A stretch of 64,000 bases of DNA from Myxococcales bacterium (GTDB lineage: Bacteria > Myxococcota_A > Polyangia > Polyangiales > Polyangiaceae). The DNA is taken from positions 1 through 64,000 of the forward strand of contig CAHJWM010000024.1 of assembly GCA_903642325.1 (NCBI GenBank). The letters are read 5' to 3'. This document shows, piece after piece, positions 53,373 through 62,504 of the stretch. Below the pieces are notes generated by a model. The model searched no databases. It saw nothing but the letters and a program-made list of their open reading frames with translations, and was not told the origin of the DNA. Position numbers and translations under genes: made by a program. Numbering within the stretch: position 1 is the first letter of the stretch; every line of letters begins with the position of its first letter.

Positions 53373-54043
53373 CCGCGCTCCACCTGGTCGTTGATGTCGC
53401 CTCGGCCAGTGAATTCGACGCGCGCGTCCGCGATCAGCGAGGAGTCGACGGAATTGTCCATCTCGATGTCCGAGGGCCGGATGACCCCTGAGACGTACAG
53501 ATGGTATTCTTCGTGATTGATCATCACGACCTTGGTGCCTTCGACGAACAGGTCGCCGTTTGGCAGCTCCTGTTTGACCCGCACGCCTATCTGACCCTTG
53601 AGTGTGCCGGCGCGCTGCGTCTTGCCCTCGCCATCGAAATCGAAGCTCGAGGCCATTTTGATCAGGTTGGCAGGATCGATATTGGGATATGCCTTCTTCA
53701 TGGCCGGCACTAGCCCGAGCATAGATTCCACGCCCGCCGAGCGTGATGTATCTTTCTTCAGATTCGTGGTCGCACCGCCAGAGGCCTGGGCGTTCTCGTT
53801 GATCTTCACCATGGCGATGTCGCCAACGCGCAGTGCGCGGGTGTCTTCAAGGTAGCCTGGCTGGGCTTCGCTGTAGAGCGACCCGCTCGAGGGTCTGGCA
53901 TCGGCGCGGGTGGCAGCGTATTCGCCGGGTGTGTATTTGCGATCGCGTGCCGTGAACGGCTGAATGTGGCTCGGACCGCACGCCGACAGAAGCGACCCTA
54001 CGCTAGTCGTGCAGAACAGGAACACGAGGCTCCGACTGGTCAT
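53333..54043 (-). CDS. flgH: Flagellar L-ring lipoprotein FlgH
   Basis: The 236-residue outer-membrane lipoprotein has a signal ending SVGSLLSACGPSHIQ, with Cys as the lipidation site. It continues with the FlgH segments RVGDIAMVKINENAQASGGATTNL, LPNGDLFVEGTKVVMINHEEYHLYVSGVIRPSDI and VEFTGRGDINDQVERGWLTKILDFVSPF. It forms the outer-membrane ring of the flagellum. Four-base overlap with flgA. Confidence 0.94.
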   Translation of the reverse strand: MTSRSLVFLFCTTSVGSLLSACGPSHIQPFTARDRKYTPGEYAATRADARPSSGSLYSEAQPGYLEDTRALRVGDIAMVKINENAQASGGATTNLKKDTSRSAGVESMLGLVPAMKKAYPNIDPANLIKMASSFDFDGEGKTQRAGTLKGQIGVRVKQELPNGDLFVEGTKVVMINHEEYHLYVSGVIRPSDIEMDNSVDSSLIADARVEFTGRGDINDQVERGWLTKILDFVSPF

Positions 54044-54777
54044 TCGACCACCTGGGCCGAATCCGCGCTCAGCAAGCGGGCCCGCAATACGCGCTGGGTG
54101 CTCGCGACGCGGAAGAACCCGGTTGCGCCCAGCTCGGTATCTGACATTGCCGTCGCCAAGGCGCTGACGCGGGCCGCGCCATGCTCGATCACCAAATTGA
54201 CCCGCGAGCCCTTGGCCGCGGCGGGCAAGGTCGCAGCTTCACTCACTTCTACAATCAGCGTGATCGGCACCCGGACCACGGTCACGTCGTCCTGTACCAG
54301 GTCCACGCTCGCCGTGAGCGTGAGCTCCCCGACATGCTTTGGAATGCGAGGTAGATGGACGTCACCCACGTGCACCCGGGGGGAGGTCACGAGCCCGCGG
54401 TTCAAGCGAGAGCTTTTGAAGTCGATGCCGGCGGGCAACGAGCTGATGAGCTTCGCCGTGAGCGCTTCGCGGAGCTCGTCCGTGCTCCAGCGTTTGGCCG
54501 CGCTCTTCACGCGTAGCGACGCCGGCATGCGCAAGAGCTTCGCGTCGTCGCCGGCCGCTCGCAACTGTTCTTCGACTTCGCCTCTCGACAGCAATCGGGA
54601 ATTGCCCGGCGGTGGCGCCGGGCCGAGATCGAGGCCGGCGAGGTCCCCATCGTCGTAGCCGTCGCTCACGTCGCTCAGGCGAATCCGTGCGCTGTCGATG
54701 GTCTGCGACAGCTCGGCGCGCACCGAGACCGAGAACGTGCTGGCGAGCAGAAAACCGAGAGCGAAGTGGCGTTTCAT
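54040..54777 (-). CDS. flgA: Flagellar P-ring assembly chaperone FlgA
   Basis: The 245-residue periplasmic protein has a signal peptide (MKRHFALGFLLASTFSVSVRA). The C-terminal SAF-type part contains the FlgA pattern KGSRVNLVIEHGAARVSALATAMSDTELGATGFFRVAS. FlgA chaperones FlgI during P-ring formation. Located between flgG and flgH. Confidence 0.85.
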   Translation of the reverse strand: MKRHFALGFLLASTFSVSVRAELSQTIDSARIRLSDVSDGYDDGDLAGLDLGPAPPPGNSRLLSRGEVEEQLRAAGDDAKLLRMPASLRVKSAAKRWSTDELREALTAKLISSLPAGIDFKSSRLNRGLVTSPRVHVGDVHLPRIPKHVGELTLTASVDLVQDDVTVVRVPITLIVEVSEAATLPAAAKGSRVNLVIEHGAARVSALATAMSDTELGATGFFRVASTQRVLRARLLSADSAQVVE

Positions 54778-54785
54778 CCGCTGAC

Positions 54786-55574
54786 TCAGCCTCGCATCTG
54801 GGTGGCGGCACGCAGCATATCGTCCGCCGTAGAGATGACTTTGGAGTTGATCTCGTACGAGCGCTGCGCGCCAATCATACCCACCATCTCCTCGACGATG
54901 TCGACGTTCGATTGCTCGAGCGAGCCTTGCATCAGCGTGCCGCGGCCCTCGCTGCCGGGCTCGCCGATCTGGGCCTCGCCGCTGGCCAGGGTAGGCATGA
55001 ACAGGTTGTGGCCAGTGGCGCGCAGGCCATCGTTATTGATGAATGTGCTGACGGTGAGCGAACCGATCTCGGTGGGATTCGTTTCACCGGGCATCTGCAC
55101 GGTGACCTGGCCATTGGAGGCGATCGTGATGTTGGTCGCCCCCTGCGGGATGGTGAGCGGTGGGTCGAGCGGCAAACCGTCGGAGTTGACGATGCGGCCG
55201 GTGCCATCCGTCTTGAGCTCGCCGTTACGCGTGTAGGCGAGCGTGCCATCGTTTTGCTGCACCGCGATGAAGCCGTTGCCTTCGATGGCAACGTCGAGCT
55301 GACCATTGGTCTGATTGAGCGTGCCCTCTTCGAATTGGCGCGAGGTCGCGACCACCCGCACGCCTGTGCCCATTTGCAGGCCACTCGGGGACATCGTGGT
55401 CTGACCGGTCGGGGCGCCCGCGGAACGGACCTGCTGATAAAGCAGATCTTCGAAATCAACGCGCTGCTTCTTGTAGCCGACCGTGTTGCCGTTCGCGATA
55501 TTGTTCGAGATCGCCTCCAAGTGCGTTTCTTGGGCGGCCATGCCGGTGGCAGCGATGTTCAGCGATCGAAACAT
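54786..55574 (-). CDS. flgG: Flagellar distal rod protein FlgG
   Basis: The product is 262 residues from the ATG at 55574, which has GGAGG five bases upstream. The frame continues five codons upstream without support. It starts with FRSLNIAATGMAAQETHLEAISNNIANGNTVGYKKQRVDFEDLLYQQVR, contains the middle segment ITIPQGATNI, and ends with the C-terminal EMVGMIGAQRSYEINSKVISTADDMLRAATQ. A sigma54-type promoter begins 21 bases upstream. It heads a long leftward operon of flagellar genes. Confidence 0.96.
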   Translation of the reverse strand: MFRSLNIAATGMAAQETHLEAISNNIANGNTVGYKKQRVDFEDLLYQQVRSAGAPTGQTTMSPSGLQMGTGVRVVATSRQFEEGTLNQTNGQLDVAIEGNGFIAVQQNDGTLAYTRNGELKTDGTGRIVNSDGLPLDPPLTIPQGATNITIASNGQVTVQMPGETNPTEIGSLTVSTFINNDGLRATGHNLFMPTLASGEAQIGEPGSEGRGTLMQGSLEQSNVDIVEEMVGMIGAQRSYEINSKVISTADDMLRAATQMRG

Positions 55575-55595
55575 GGAACCTCCGAGCACGAGTAA

Positions 55596-55611
55596 AGCAA
55601 CTCGAATGCCA
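55596..55611 (-). promoter_or_regulatory. Sigma54 promoter of flgG and the leftward flagellar operon
   Basis: Minus-strand TGGCATTCGAGTTGCT has TGGCA and TTGCT exact, with one mismatch (T for C at position 6). The predicted start, about 55585, leaves an 11-base leader that still contains the flgG ribosome binding site GGAGG. Confidence 0.8.
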
Positions 55612-55725
55612 ACTGCGAGCGCCTGCGGCTCTTGGGTATTTGTCGAAGATATGCGGGCGTCAGCGGCCTAGGTTAGTTCCCGTGGCAATGGGCTGTCGGC
55701 CTGCGTCAGAGCGTTGGCTCGAGCG

Positions 55726-56184
55726 TCAGGCGCCGCCGGTGCCGCCGCTGCTCAGCACCCCGCCGGTCCCCACGTTCGTATCCGCGCCGCCAGTTTCCGC
55801 GCCGCCGGTCCCGAGGCTCGTCCCCGCGCCACCAGTCCCCGCACTCGTATCCGCGCCGCCGCTGCTGGGCCCGATACCGCCAGTGTTCGTGCCGGTGCCC
55901 CCCCCAACAGGGGATGTACCGGCGGCATCCATGCCCGATGTGGATCCGGCCTTGCCCTTCGCATCGTCGGCGTCGCTTCCGGCAAGTCCGGCATCGGCCT
56001 GGGCGACGCGGCGCACGCAGGCGCCGTTGGTGCAGTCGGACCCTAGCGCGCAGTCGGTGCTTCTAAAGCAAACCGCCGCGGGCGCGCAGCCGGATCCGGG
56101 CTGGAACAGCGTCATCATCAAGAAAAACACTGTCAGCGCAAGGCGCGTGCGACCGAGGGGAGCGGGGAGAAGCTCTGTCGACAT
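55726..56184 (-). CDS. Small Gly/Thr-rich secreted or lipidated protein
   Basis: The 152-residue protein has an N-terminal hydrophobic segment (ALTVFFLMMTLFQ) followed by Cys (GSGC). A four-cysteine cluster comes next (CFRSTDCALGSDCTNGAC), like the 'DCxxGxxCxxGxC' modules of many Myxococcota exported proteins. The second half is low-complexity Gly/Thr/Ala with repeated GGA-x-T-x-GTGGA. No known function. It is four bases downstream of the outer-membrane protein gene and sits inside the flagellar locus. Confidence 0.7.
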   Translation of the reverse strand: MSTELLPAPLGRTRLALTVFFLMMTLFQPGSGCAPAAVCFRSTDCALGSDCTNGACVRRVAQADAGLAGSDADDAKGKAGSTSGMDAAGTSPVGGGTGTNTGGIGPSSGGADTSAGTGGAGTSLGTGGAETGGADTNVGTGGVLSSGGTGGA

Positions 56185-56187
56185 CGC

Positions 56188-56751
56188 TTACAGACCCAAC
56201 TTGATGCCCACGGAGAACAGCAGCCAGAGCAGCGGTCCGGTGCTGGGCAGATCGGCACCCAGCGGCAAGACACTGAACGACGGTTCTAAAAAGAGCCCGG
56301 CCCGTTTTCCGAGCGGGAGCACGACCGTGGCGCCGACGCTGCCACCAAACAAAGTCTCCGGCGTGACTACGCCGATGACGCCCGCGTAGGCGCCAACGCT
56401 GTGCGAAAGCCACCGCTCATAGCGCGCTTCACCGCCCAATGTTGCCCGTTTTTCGATTTCGGCGAAAGCTCGGAATCCCAATGCGTTTGCCTGGTCCTCG
56501 TCGTCCCGTAGGTCGACACCGGTCGTGATCCGGAGGCGGGCCCGGCGCCAACCGAGCTTGCCCGTGCCGGCGTCGCCCCCCTCCATGCCCGAGCCCATGC
56601 CGAAGTCGCCGTCGACCAAGTAACCTTCTGCGTGCGCCTGCGTCGCAATCACCATCACCCAACACAGCGCCGCGATACTGACGCAGCGATGTCGCAGGAC
56701 TGACGTCGAGGCATTACGTATTGGCCGTTGCACAGTGGTTGAGGCCCACAT
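56188..56751 (-). CDS. Predicted outer-membrane beta-barrel protein in the flagellar locus
   Basis: The 187-residue protein has a signal peptide (SIAALCWVMVIATQAHA) and a mature part with alternating hydrophobic/polar strands separated by short turns (WRRARLRITTGVDL, RAFAEIEKRATLGGEARYERWL, FGGSVGATVVLPLGKRAGLFLEPSFSVLP). It ends in LFSVGIKLGL. This looks like a small eight-strand barrel. I recognise no family. It lies between the sigma54 activator gene and flgG, co-directional and only 32 bases after the activator. Confidence 0.65.
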   Translation of the reverse strand: MWASTTVQRPIRNASTSVLRHRCVSIAALCWVMVIATQAHAEGYLVDGDFGMGSGMEGGDAGTGKLGWRRARLRITTGVDLRDDEDQANALGFRAFAEIEKRATLGGEARYERWLSHSVGAYAGVIGVVTPETLFGGSVGATVVLPLGKRAGLFLEPSFSVLPLGADLPSTGPLLWLLFSVGIKLGL

Positions 56752-56783
56752 CGCAATTGTCGGGCCAAGCTATCGACAACCGC

Positions 56784-57983
<1,200 letters not shown>

Positions 57984-58019
57984 GGTCTTCCTTCCGCCTC
58001 TGCCGTTGCGAGATGGCTA

Positions 58020-58035
58020 AGCAACCTGTGGGCCA
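58020..58035 (-). promoter_or_regulatory. Sigma54 promoter of the sigma54 activator gene
   Basis: Minus-strand TGGCCCACAGGTTGCT matches the -24/-12 consensus with correct spacing. The predicted start near 58009 gives a 26-base leader containing AGGAAG. An activator gene read from a sigma54 promoter implies positive autoregulation or control by a second activator. Confidence 0.75.
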
Positions 58036-58204
58036 AGCGTCGACTTGATGGCGATCTTGCGTTGATCTCTTGGCACCGGTGAAAAGGCGCGAAAGGCCTA
58101 CATTAGCGCGAATAACCGGGCTTTGGGTCACGCGTGACCTACCCACAAACCGCACGTTTCGGCAAACGCCGCGAAATTGCCGCGATGCGCACCGGGTGCT
58201 CCCG

Positions 58205-58218
58205 GACCCCGCGGGGTC
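58205..58218. repeat. 14-bp palindrome, candidate enhancer site
   Basis: GACCCCGCGGGGTC is a perfect palindrome. Related GGACCCC (58224-58230) and GGGACCC copies lie within 60 bases. It sits 170 bases upstream of one sigma54 promoter and 300 upstream of the other, in the range of enhancer-binding-protein sites. No factor is proven. Confidence 0.4.
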
Positions 58219-58284
58219 GAATGGACCCCAGTCTAAATCAACGCGCTCGGACCAACTGAACGGGACCCGAGTTCAAACCTTGAG

Positions 58285-58308
58285 AAAAAAAACGGCGCCG
58301 AGCGCCGT
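58285..58308 (-). terminator. Strong intrinsic terminator on the minus strand with no upstream gene
   Basis: On the minus strand ACGGCGC-TCG-GCGCCGT (7-bp perfect stem) is followed by TTTTTTTT. The only DNA upstream on that strand is the 237-base stretch before flgB and then antisense to flgB. It could end a small RNA or an antisense transcript, or protect the activator promoter. Confidence 0.75.
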
Positions 58309-58517
58309 CAGCTTCTGGCTCTTCGGAGCTCGCCTCTGAGTCCCTCGTCGATCGACCGCGCTCTGTTTTCTCACGCCAACCGGTCGCCGGCAGGTTCTGG
58401 TTTTGGCGGAGGCGCGGCTCGTGAGCACCGGAGCGCCACCCTGACCAAGCCCGAATCAGAAATCGTACGAGCGCCCTCCCGCCGCCCAAACTCTGCCTTC
58501 GTGTCCCCCTCGACCCC

Positions 58518-58533
58518 TGGCACGGCCTGTGCT
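58518..58533 (+). promoter_or_regulatory. Sigma54 promoter of the flgB operon
   Basis: TGGCACGGCCTGTGCT matches the consensus at all but one position (G for T at position 12), with exact spacing. The predicted start near 58544 is two bases before the flgB ATG. That is hard to reconcile with the GAGGAG ribosome binding site at 58534-58539, so either the start maps earlier or the site is fortuitous. Confidence 0.55.
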
Positions 58534-58545
58534 GAGGAGCACGGC

Positions 58546-58956
58546 ATGGCGGATCTCTTCGCCTCTATTCAACCTCTCCACGCTGCACTCGATTACCACC
58601 TCGAGCGCCACTCCGTCCTTGCCTCCAACGTCGCACACGTCGACACGCCTGGCTATAAGCCGAATGACCTGGCGCGCGTGGATGGGGCCGATGCGGCGAG
58701 CTTCGACGGCGTGCTGGGCGTGGCCATGGCCCGCACGAATGAAGCTCACTTGAGTGTTGGAAACGCCGGAACCGAGCTCGAAGGCCGCACCTTTCAAGAC
58801 CTTTCCGCAGGTGTGGGCAACGACGGCAACTATGTTTCGTTGGACCGCGAGGCGGCCAAGGTGGCCTCGAATCAGATTCGCTATGACGTCGTTTCCGCCA
58901 TCGTCTCGGCCGAGCTGCGCGGCATCCACTTCGCAGCCACCGACGCAAAGGGTTAG
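58546..58956 (+). CDS. flgB: Flagellar proximal rod protein FlgB
   Basis: The product is 136 residues from the ATG at 58546 with GAGGAG six bases upstream. It begins with LFASIQPLHAALDYHLERHSVLASNVAHVDTPGYKPNDL and ends in a C-terminal helix, SNQIRYDVVSAIVSAELRGI, matching the rod family. FlgB is the first rod component above the MS ring. First gene of the rightward basal-body operon. Confidence 0.94.
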   Translation: MADLFASIQPLHAALDYHLERHSVLASNVAHVDTPGYKPNDLARVDGADAASFDGVLGVAMARTNEAHLSVGNAGTELEGRTFQDLSAGVGNDGNYVSLDREAAKVASNQIRYDVVSAIVSAELRGIHFAATDAKG

Positions 58957-59003
58957 TCGTCATGACGAGTAAGCAAACGATTACCGAGAAGGGATTCTGA
59001 GCC

Positions 59004-59435
59004 ATGCTCGGCGTTTTTAGTGCCATGGAAGTAGCGGCCTCGGGGCTTTCCGCCGAGCGCACGCGCATGAACACCGTGGCCTCGAACTTGGCCAATGCGC
59101 GCACCACGCGCACGGAAGCCGGTGGGCCATACAAGCGTCTCGACCCAGTGTTCGAGGCGATTGGGCTCGATGAAGAGAGCTCTGTCATGGCGACTCAGGG
59201 CGGCGTCTCGCGGGTCAAAGTCGCGAAGATTCAGGAGGACACTCGGCAGGGCATGATGGTCTACGAGCCGGGACACCCAGACGCCAATGCTCAGGGCTAC
59301 GTCGAATATCCGAACGTGAATGCGGTCGAAGAGATGGTGAACATGATCACCGCCTCGCGCGCGTACGAGGCCGGCGTCACCACCATCGACACCGTCAAGC
59401 AAATGGGCCGTTCGGCGTTGGACATCGGCAAGTAG
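59004..59435 (+). CDS. flgC: Flagellar proximal rod protein FlgC
   Basis: The 143-residue protein has the FlgC start FSAMEVAASGLSAERTRMNTVASNLANARTTRTEAGGPYKRL. It continues with GYVEYPNVNAVEEMVNMITASRAYEAGVTTIDTVKQM, almost identical to the family pattern. It stacks between FlgB and FlgG in the rod. The gap of four bases to fliE shows tight coupling. Confidence 0.96.
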   Translation: MLGVFSAMEVAASGLSAERTRMNTVASNLANARTTRTEAGGPYKRLDPVFEAIGLDEESSVMATQGGVSRVKVAKIQEDTRQGMMVYEPGHPDANAQGYVEYPNVNAVEEMVNMITASRAYEAGVTTIDTVKQMGRSALDIGK

Positions 59436-59439
59436 AGTC

Positions 59440-59778
59440 ATGCTTCCGATCGACGGCGCTGGAATTTCGATGCTCGCTCCGCATTCGCGGCTCGAGCTCG
59501 AGCCGACGCCGATCGTCAAAGAGCCGTCAGGGGTCACGGGTGCACCGCCGGCAGGCGGTGCACTGTTCGAGGATTTGCTGAAAAACGTGGTCGGCGGAGC
59601 CAACGACAGCATTCAGCAGGCGGAGGCCGCAGGCAAGGCATTCGCGGCCGGCACGCGCGATGACATCCACGGCACGATGCTTGCGCTCAGTCAGGCGGAC
59701 ATCGAGCTGAGATTGGTCGGCAACATCCGGAACAAGGTGGTCGACGCCTTTTACGAGTTGTGGCGGATGCAGATCTGA
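59440..59778 (+). CDS. fliE: Flagellar MS-ring/rod junction protein FliE
   Basis: The 112-residue protein has FEDLLKNVVGGANDSIQQAEAAGKAFAAG and ends in ELWRMQI, preceded by IRNKVVDAFY, the hallmark FliE C terminus. It connects the MS ring (FliF) to the rod and is exported first. It lies 34 bases before fliF. Confidence 0.93.
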   Translation: MLPIDGAGISMLAPHSRLELEPTPIVKEPSGVTGAPPAGGALFEDLLKNVVGGANDSIQQAEAAGKAFAAGTRDDIHGTMLALSQADIELRLVGNIRNKVVDAFYELWRMQI

Positions 59779-59812
59779 GTGCCCCGTCAGTGAGAGCGAG
59801 TAGCGAAGAGTC

Positions 59813-61483
59813 ATGCCCGAAAAAGCCCGCGCCTTCCTGAAGCAGCTGACCGATTTCTGGGCCAGCCTTCCCACCTCGAAGCGCGTCGCCTTGGTGTTCT
59901 TCACGACCGCCGTCCTGGTCGGAGTGAGCCTTTTATCCGTGCTCGGCTCGCGTGACCACTATTCGACGCTCTACAGCGAGCTCAGCACGGAGGACGCGTC
60001 GCAGATCGTCGAGAAACTGAAGACCAGCCAGACCCCATATCAATTGGAGAACAACGGCAGCACGGTCCTAGTCCCGGAGGACAAAGTAGCCGGTTTGCGC
60101 TTGGAGCTCGCCGCCGGAGGGCTCCCGCGGGGCGGTAGCGTGGGCTTCGAGATCTTCGATCGTTCTCGCATCGGCGCGACCGAGTTCGAACAAAATGTCA
60201 ACCTGCGGCGCGCGTTGGAAGGCGAGCTAGCGCGCTCTGTGATGAGCGTGGACGGCGTCAAAAACGCGCGCGTTCACTTGGTTCTGCCGGAGCATCGGCT
60301 GTTTGCCTCGCGAGAGGAGAGCGCGTCCGCGTCGGTGGTCGTAAAGCTCGCGAATTCAGCCAACTTCGGCCGGCGTGAAGTAGCCGCCGTGGTCTACCTG
60401 GTTTCCATGGCAGTTCCCGGTTTGAGCAAGGACCGCGTGTCGGTCGTGAGCACCGAAGGTTTGACGCTCCACCGTCCAAGCTCTGACGCGGCTGGCGGCA
60501 GTGACCTAGCCGGTGAGGGCGCCGAACAGTCTCGCCTGATCGCCGCCCAGCTCGAAAATGATGCACAAGCGCAGTTGGAGCGCGTCGTGGGTCCCGGCAA
60601 CGCAGACGTGCGGGTGAATGTCGAGCTCAACCCATCGACCAAAGAACGCAACGAAGAGCTATACGAGCCTTCCAAGACTGCGCTACGAAGCGAGCACAAG
60701 ACCGAAGAGGCCAGTGGCGCGTCCGAGGCCGGAGTCGCGGGTGTGCCGGGAGCCAAGACCAACTTGCCGGATGCGAAAGAGGGCGAAGCGGCCGAGGAGA
60801 CCCCGGCCGCGGTAGGGGGCGGGGTCCGCAAAAGCCAAACGCGCAATTGGGAAGTGCAGCGCATCACCCAGAAGACGACCACGCCGCCGGGGGAAATCCG
60901 GCGTCTGAGCGTGGCGGTCGTGCTCAATGGCCGCTATGAAAAACACGGGGAAAAATCGGTCTTCGTGGCGCGCAACGCCGACGAGGTCGCCGGCCTTTCG
61001 GCGATCGTGAAACACGCCGTTGGCTTCAACGCCGAGCGCGGCGACGAGGTAGAGCTGCGCGCCGTGCAGTTTGCTCGTCTCGACGCCAGCGACGACGCGC
61101 AAGTAAGTGACCCGTTGGCGAAGTACCGTCGTTATTTGCCCCTCGCGGCCGCGGCGCTGCTCGCCGTCGTGCTCTTGAGCGCGGTGATCATGGTTTGGCG
61201 GCGCAATCGGGCGAAGCGAGCAGCCGCCGCGCTGGCGCTGTCCCCCGCTCTGGGCGCAGGTCAGCTTGCGGGCTTGATCGCCGGTGGGTCAGCCAACGTT
61301 CAGCTCGGCAGTGACGAAGCGCGCACGTTGTTGCTCGAGGACGCGCCGACCGGCTCGGACGAAATCCGAGTGCGCGCCTTGGAGCTCGCTGCCAAGGACC
61401 CGGCGACGGCTGCCGTCGTCCTGCGACGCTGGCTGAGTGTAGGCGGCCCTCTGCCGACCCCGGCCGTATTGCCGGCGGAGTGA
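59813..61483 (+). CDS. fliF: Flagellar MS-ring protein FliF
   Basis: The 556-residue protein has two transmembrane segments (ALVFFTTAVLVGVSLLSVLG near 25-45 and LPLAAAALLAVVLLSAVIMVW near 445-465). It shows the YscJ/FliF motifs ISVLGSRDHYSTLYSELS, EFEQNVNLRRALEGELARSVMSVDGVKNARVHLVLPE and RITQKTTTPPGEIRRLSVAVVLNGRYEK. It forms the MS ring in the inner membrane. The C-terminal cytoplasmic end, which usually binds FliG, contains a conserved acidic/hydrophobic tail (VVLRRWL). Confidence 0.96.
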   Translation: MPEKARAFLKQLTDFWASLPTSKRVALVFFTTAVLVGVSLLSVLGSRDHYSTLYSELSTEDASQIVEKLKTSQTPYQLENNGSTVLVPEDKVAGLRLELAAGGLPRGGSVGFEIFDRSRIGATEFEQNVNLRRALEGELARSVMSVDGVKNARVHLVLPEHRLFASREESASASVVVKLANSANFGRREVAAVVYLVSMAVPGLSKDRVSVVSTEGLTLHRPSSDAAGGSDLAGEGAEQSRLIAAQLENDAQAQLERVVGPGNADVRVNVELNPSTKERNEELYEPSKTALRSEHKTEEASGASEAGVAGVPGAKTNLPDAKEGEAAEETPAAVGGGVRKSQTRNWEVQRITQKTTTPPGEIRRLSVAVVLNGRYEKHGEKSVFVARNADEVAGLSAIVKHAVGFNAERGDEVELRAVQFARLDASDDAQVSDPLAKYRRYLPLAAAALLAVVLLSAVIMVWRRNRAKRAAAALALSPALGAGQLAGLIAGGSANVQLGSDEARTLLLEDAPTGSDEIRVRALELAAKDPATAAVVLRRWLSVGGPLPTPAVLPAE

Positions 61484-61508
61484 GCGTCGCGCTCGGCATA
61501 CCTCTCGC

Positions 61509-62504
61509 ATGAACCGCGAGACAGTGATGGAGCTGAGCGGGCCCGAGAAAGCAGTGCTGATGCTCTTGTCCTTGGACGAGGCGACGGCCACGCCGATCCT
61601 GAGTGAGCTCGAGCCAGCGGATGTGCGAAAGCTGCGAGAAGCGGCCTCCAACATGCGAGCGGTCCCGGCGACGGCGCTCGAGCACGTGTACGCAGAGTTC
61701 ATACAGCAGACCAAAGAGGCCGTCGCCGTGCCGCGTGGCGGCGTGCGCTACCTGCGTCGCTTGGCGGGGCGCGCCCTGGGCGAGGTCAAGGCGTCGGAAA
61801 TTTTCATCGACCATCAAGAGAGCGCGCTCGATCGTCTGGCCGCCGCAGAGCCGTCCGCCATCGCCTCGGTGATGGAGAACGAGCATCCCCAATTGGTCGC
61901 CGCTATCCTGTCTCAGCTCGACAACGAGAAGGCCGCCCGCGTCCTCGAACAGTTACCCGAGGCGGGGCGCGCCCAAGTCCTCGAACGCTTGGGCACCATG
62001 ACCGAAATTCCTTCCGCGCTCTTGGAGGAAGTAGCGACGGCATTGTCTGCCGAGCTACCTAGCTCGCAAGCCGACACGGTTCGCGCGGTCGATGGCGTCG
62101 CGCGCTCGGCCGCGCTGGTCCGGCGCATGGGCCGCGAAACCGGCGAGGCGCTGCTGGGGGTCCTCGAAGAGGGCAACCAAGAGCTCGCCACCGAGATACG
62201 TCGCGCCATGTACACCTTCGAAGATCTAGCCGTGTTGGACGCCCGCGCGCTGCGCTCCTTGCTGGAAGCCGTGCCGGTCGAAAAGCTCACCATGGCCATG
62301 AAGACGGCTTCGGAGTCCCTCCGAAACCACATTTTTACCAGCATGTCCAAGCGTGCCGCCGAGCGCATCAAGGAAGACATGGAAGTGATGGGCGGTGTTC
62401 GTTTGGCCGACGTAGAGGGTGCGCAACGCGAGATCGTCGAAGTGGCGCTCCGCCTCGACGCGGAAGGCACCATTTCCCTCGAGGCCAAGAGTGCGGTGGT
62501 TTGA
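61509..62504 (+). CDS. fliG: Flagellar motor switch protein FliG
   Basis: The 331-residue protein has the three-domain FliG pattern. The N-terminal half includes EKAVLMLLSLDEATATPILSELEPADV. The middle has EHPQLVAAILSQLDNEKAARVLEQLPE (the EHPQ motif). The C-terminal torque helix region includes VLDARALRSLLEAVPVEKLTMAMKTASESLRNHIFTSMSKRAAERIKEDMEVMG with the charged residues that contact the stator. It binds FliF and FliM. Confidence 0.97.
   Translation: MNRETVMELSGPEKAVLMLLSLDEATATPILSELEPADVRKLREAASNMRAVPATALEHVYAEFIQQTKEAVAVPRGGVRYLRRLAGRALGEVKASEIFIDHQESALDRLAAAEPSAIASVMENEHPQLVAAILSQLDNEKAARVLEQLPEAGRAQVLERLGTMTEIPSALLEEVATALSAELPSSQADTVRAVDGVARSAALVRRMGRETGEALLGVLEEGNQELATEIRRAMYTFEDLAVLDARALRSLLEAVPVEKLTMAMKTASESLRNHIFTSMSKRAAERIKEDMEVMGGVRLADVEGAQREIVEVALRLDAEGTISLEAKSAVV

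Larger units (their letters stand above)
57984..58545. other. Divergent intergenic region between the sigma54 activator and flgB
   Basis: This 562-base region holds two divergent sigma54 promoters (58020-58035 leftward, 58518-58533 rightward), a 14-bp palindrome (58205-58218) and a strong leftward terminator (58285-58308). No supported gene lies in it. Confidence 0.75.

Noticed and set aside
58238-58489. 83-codon frame on the minus strand before flgB
   Set aside because: It runs through the strong leftward terminator, has no ribosome binding site, and its composition looks random.
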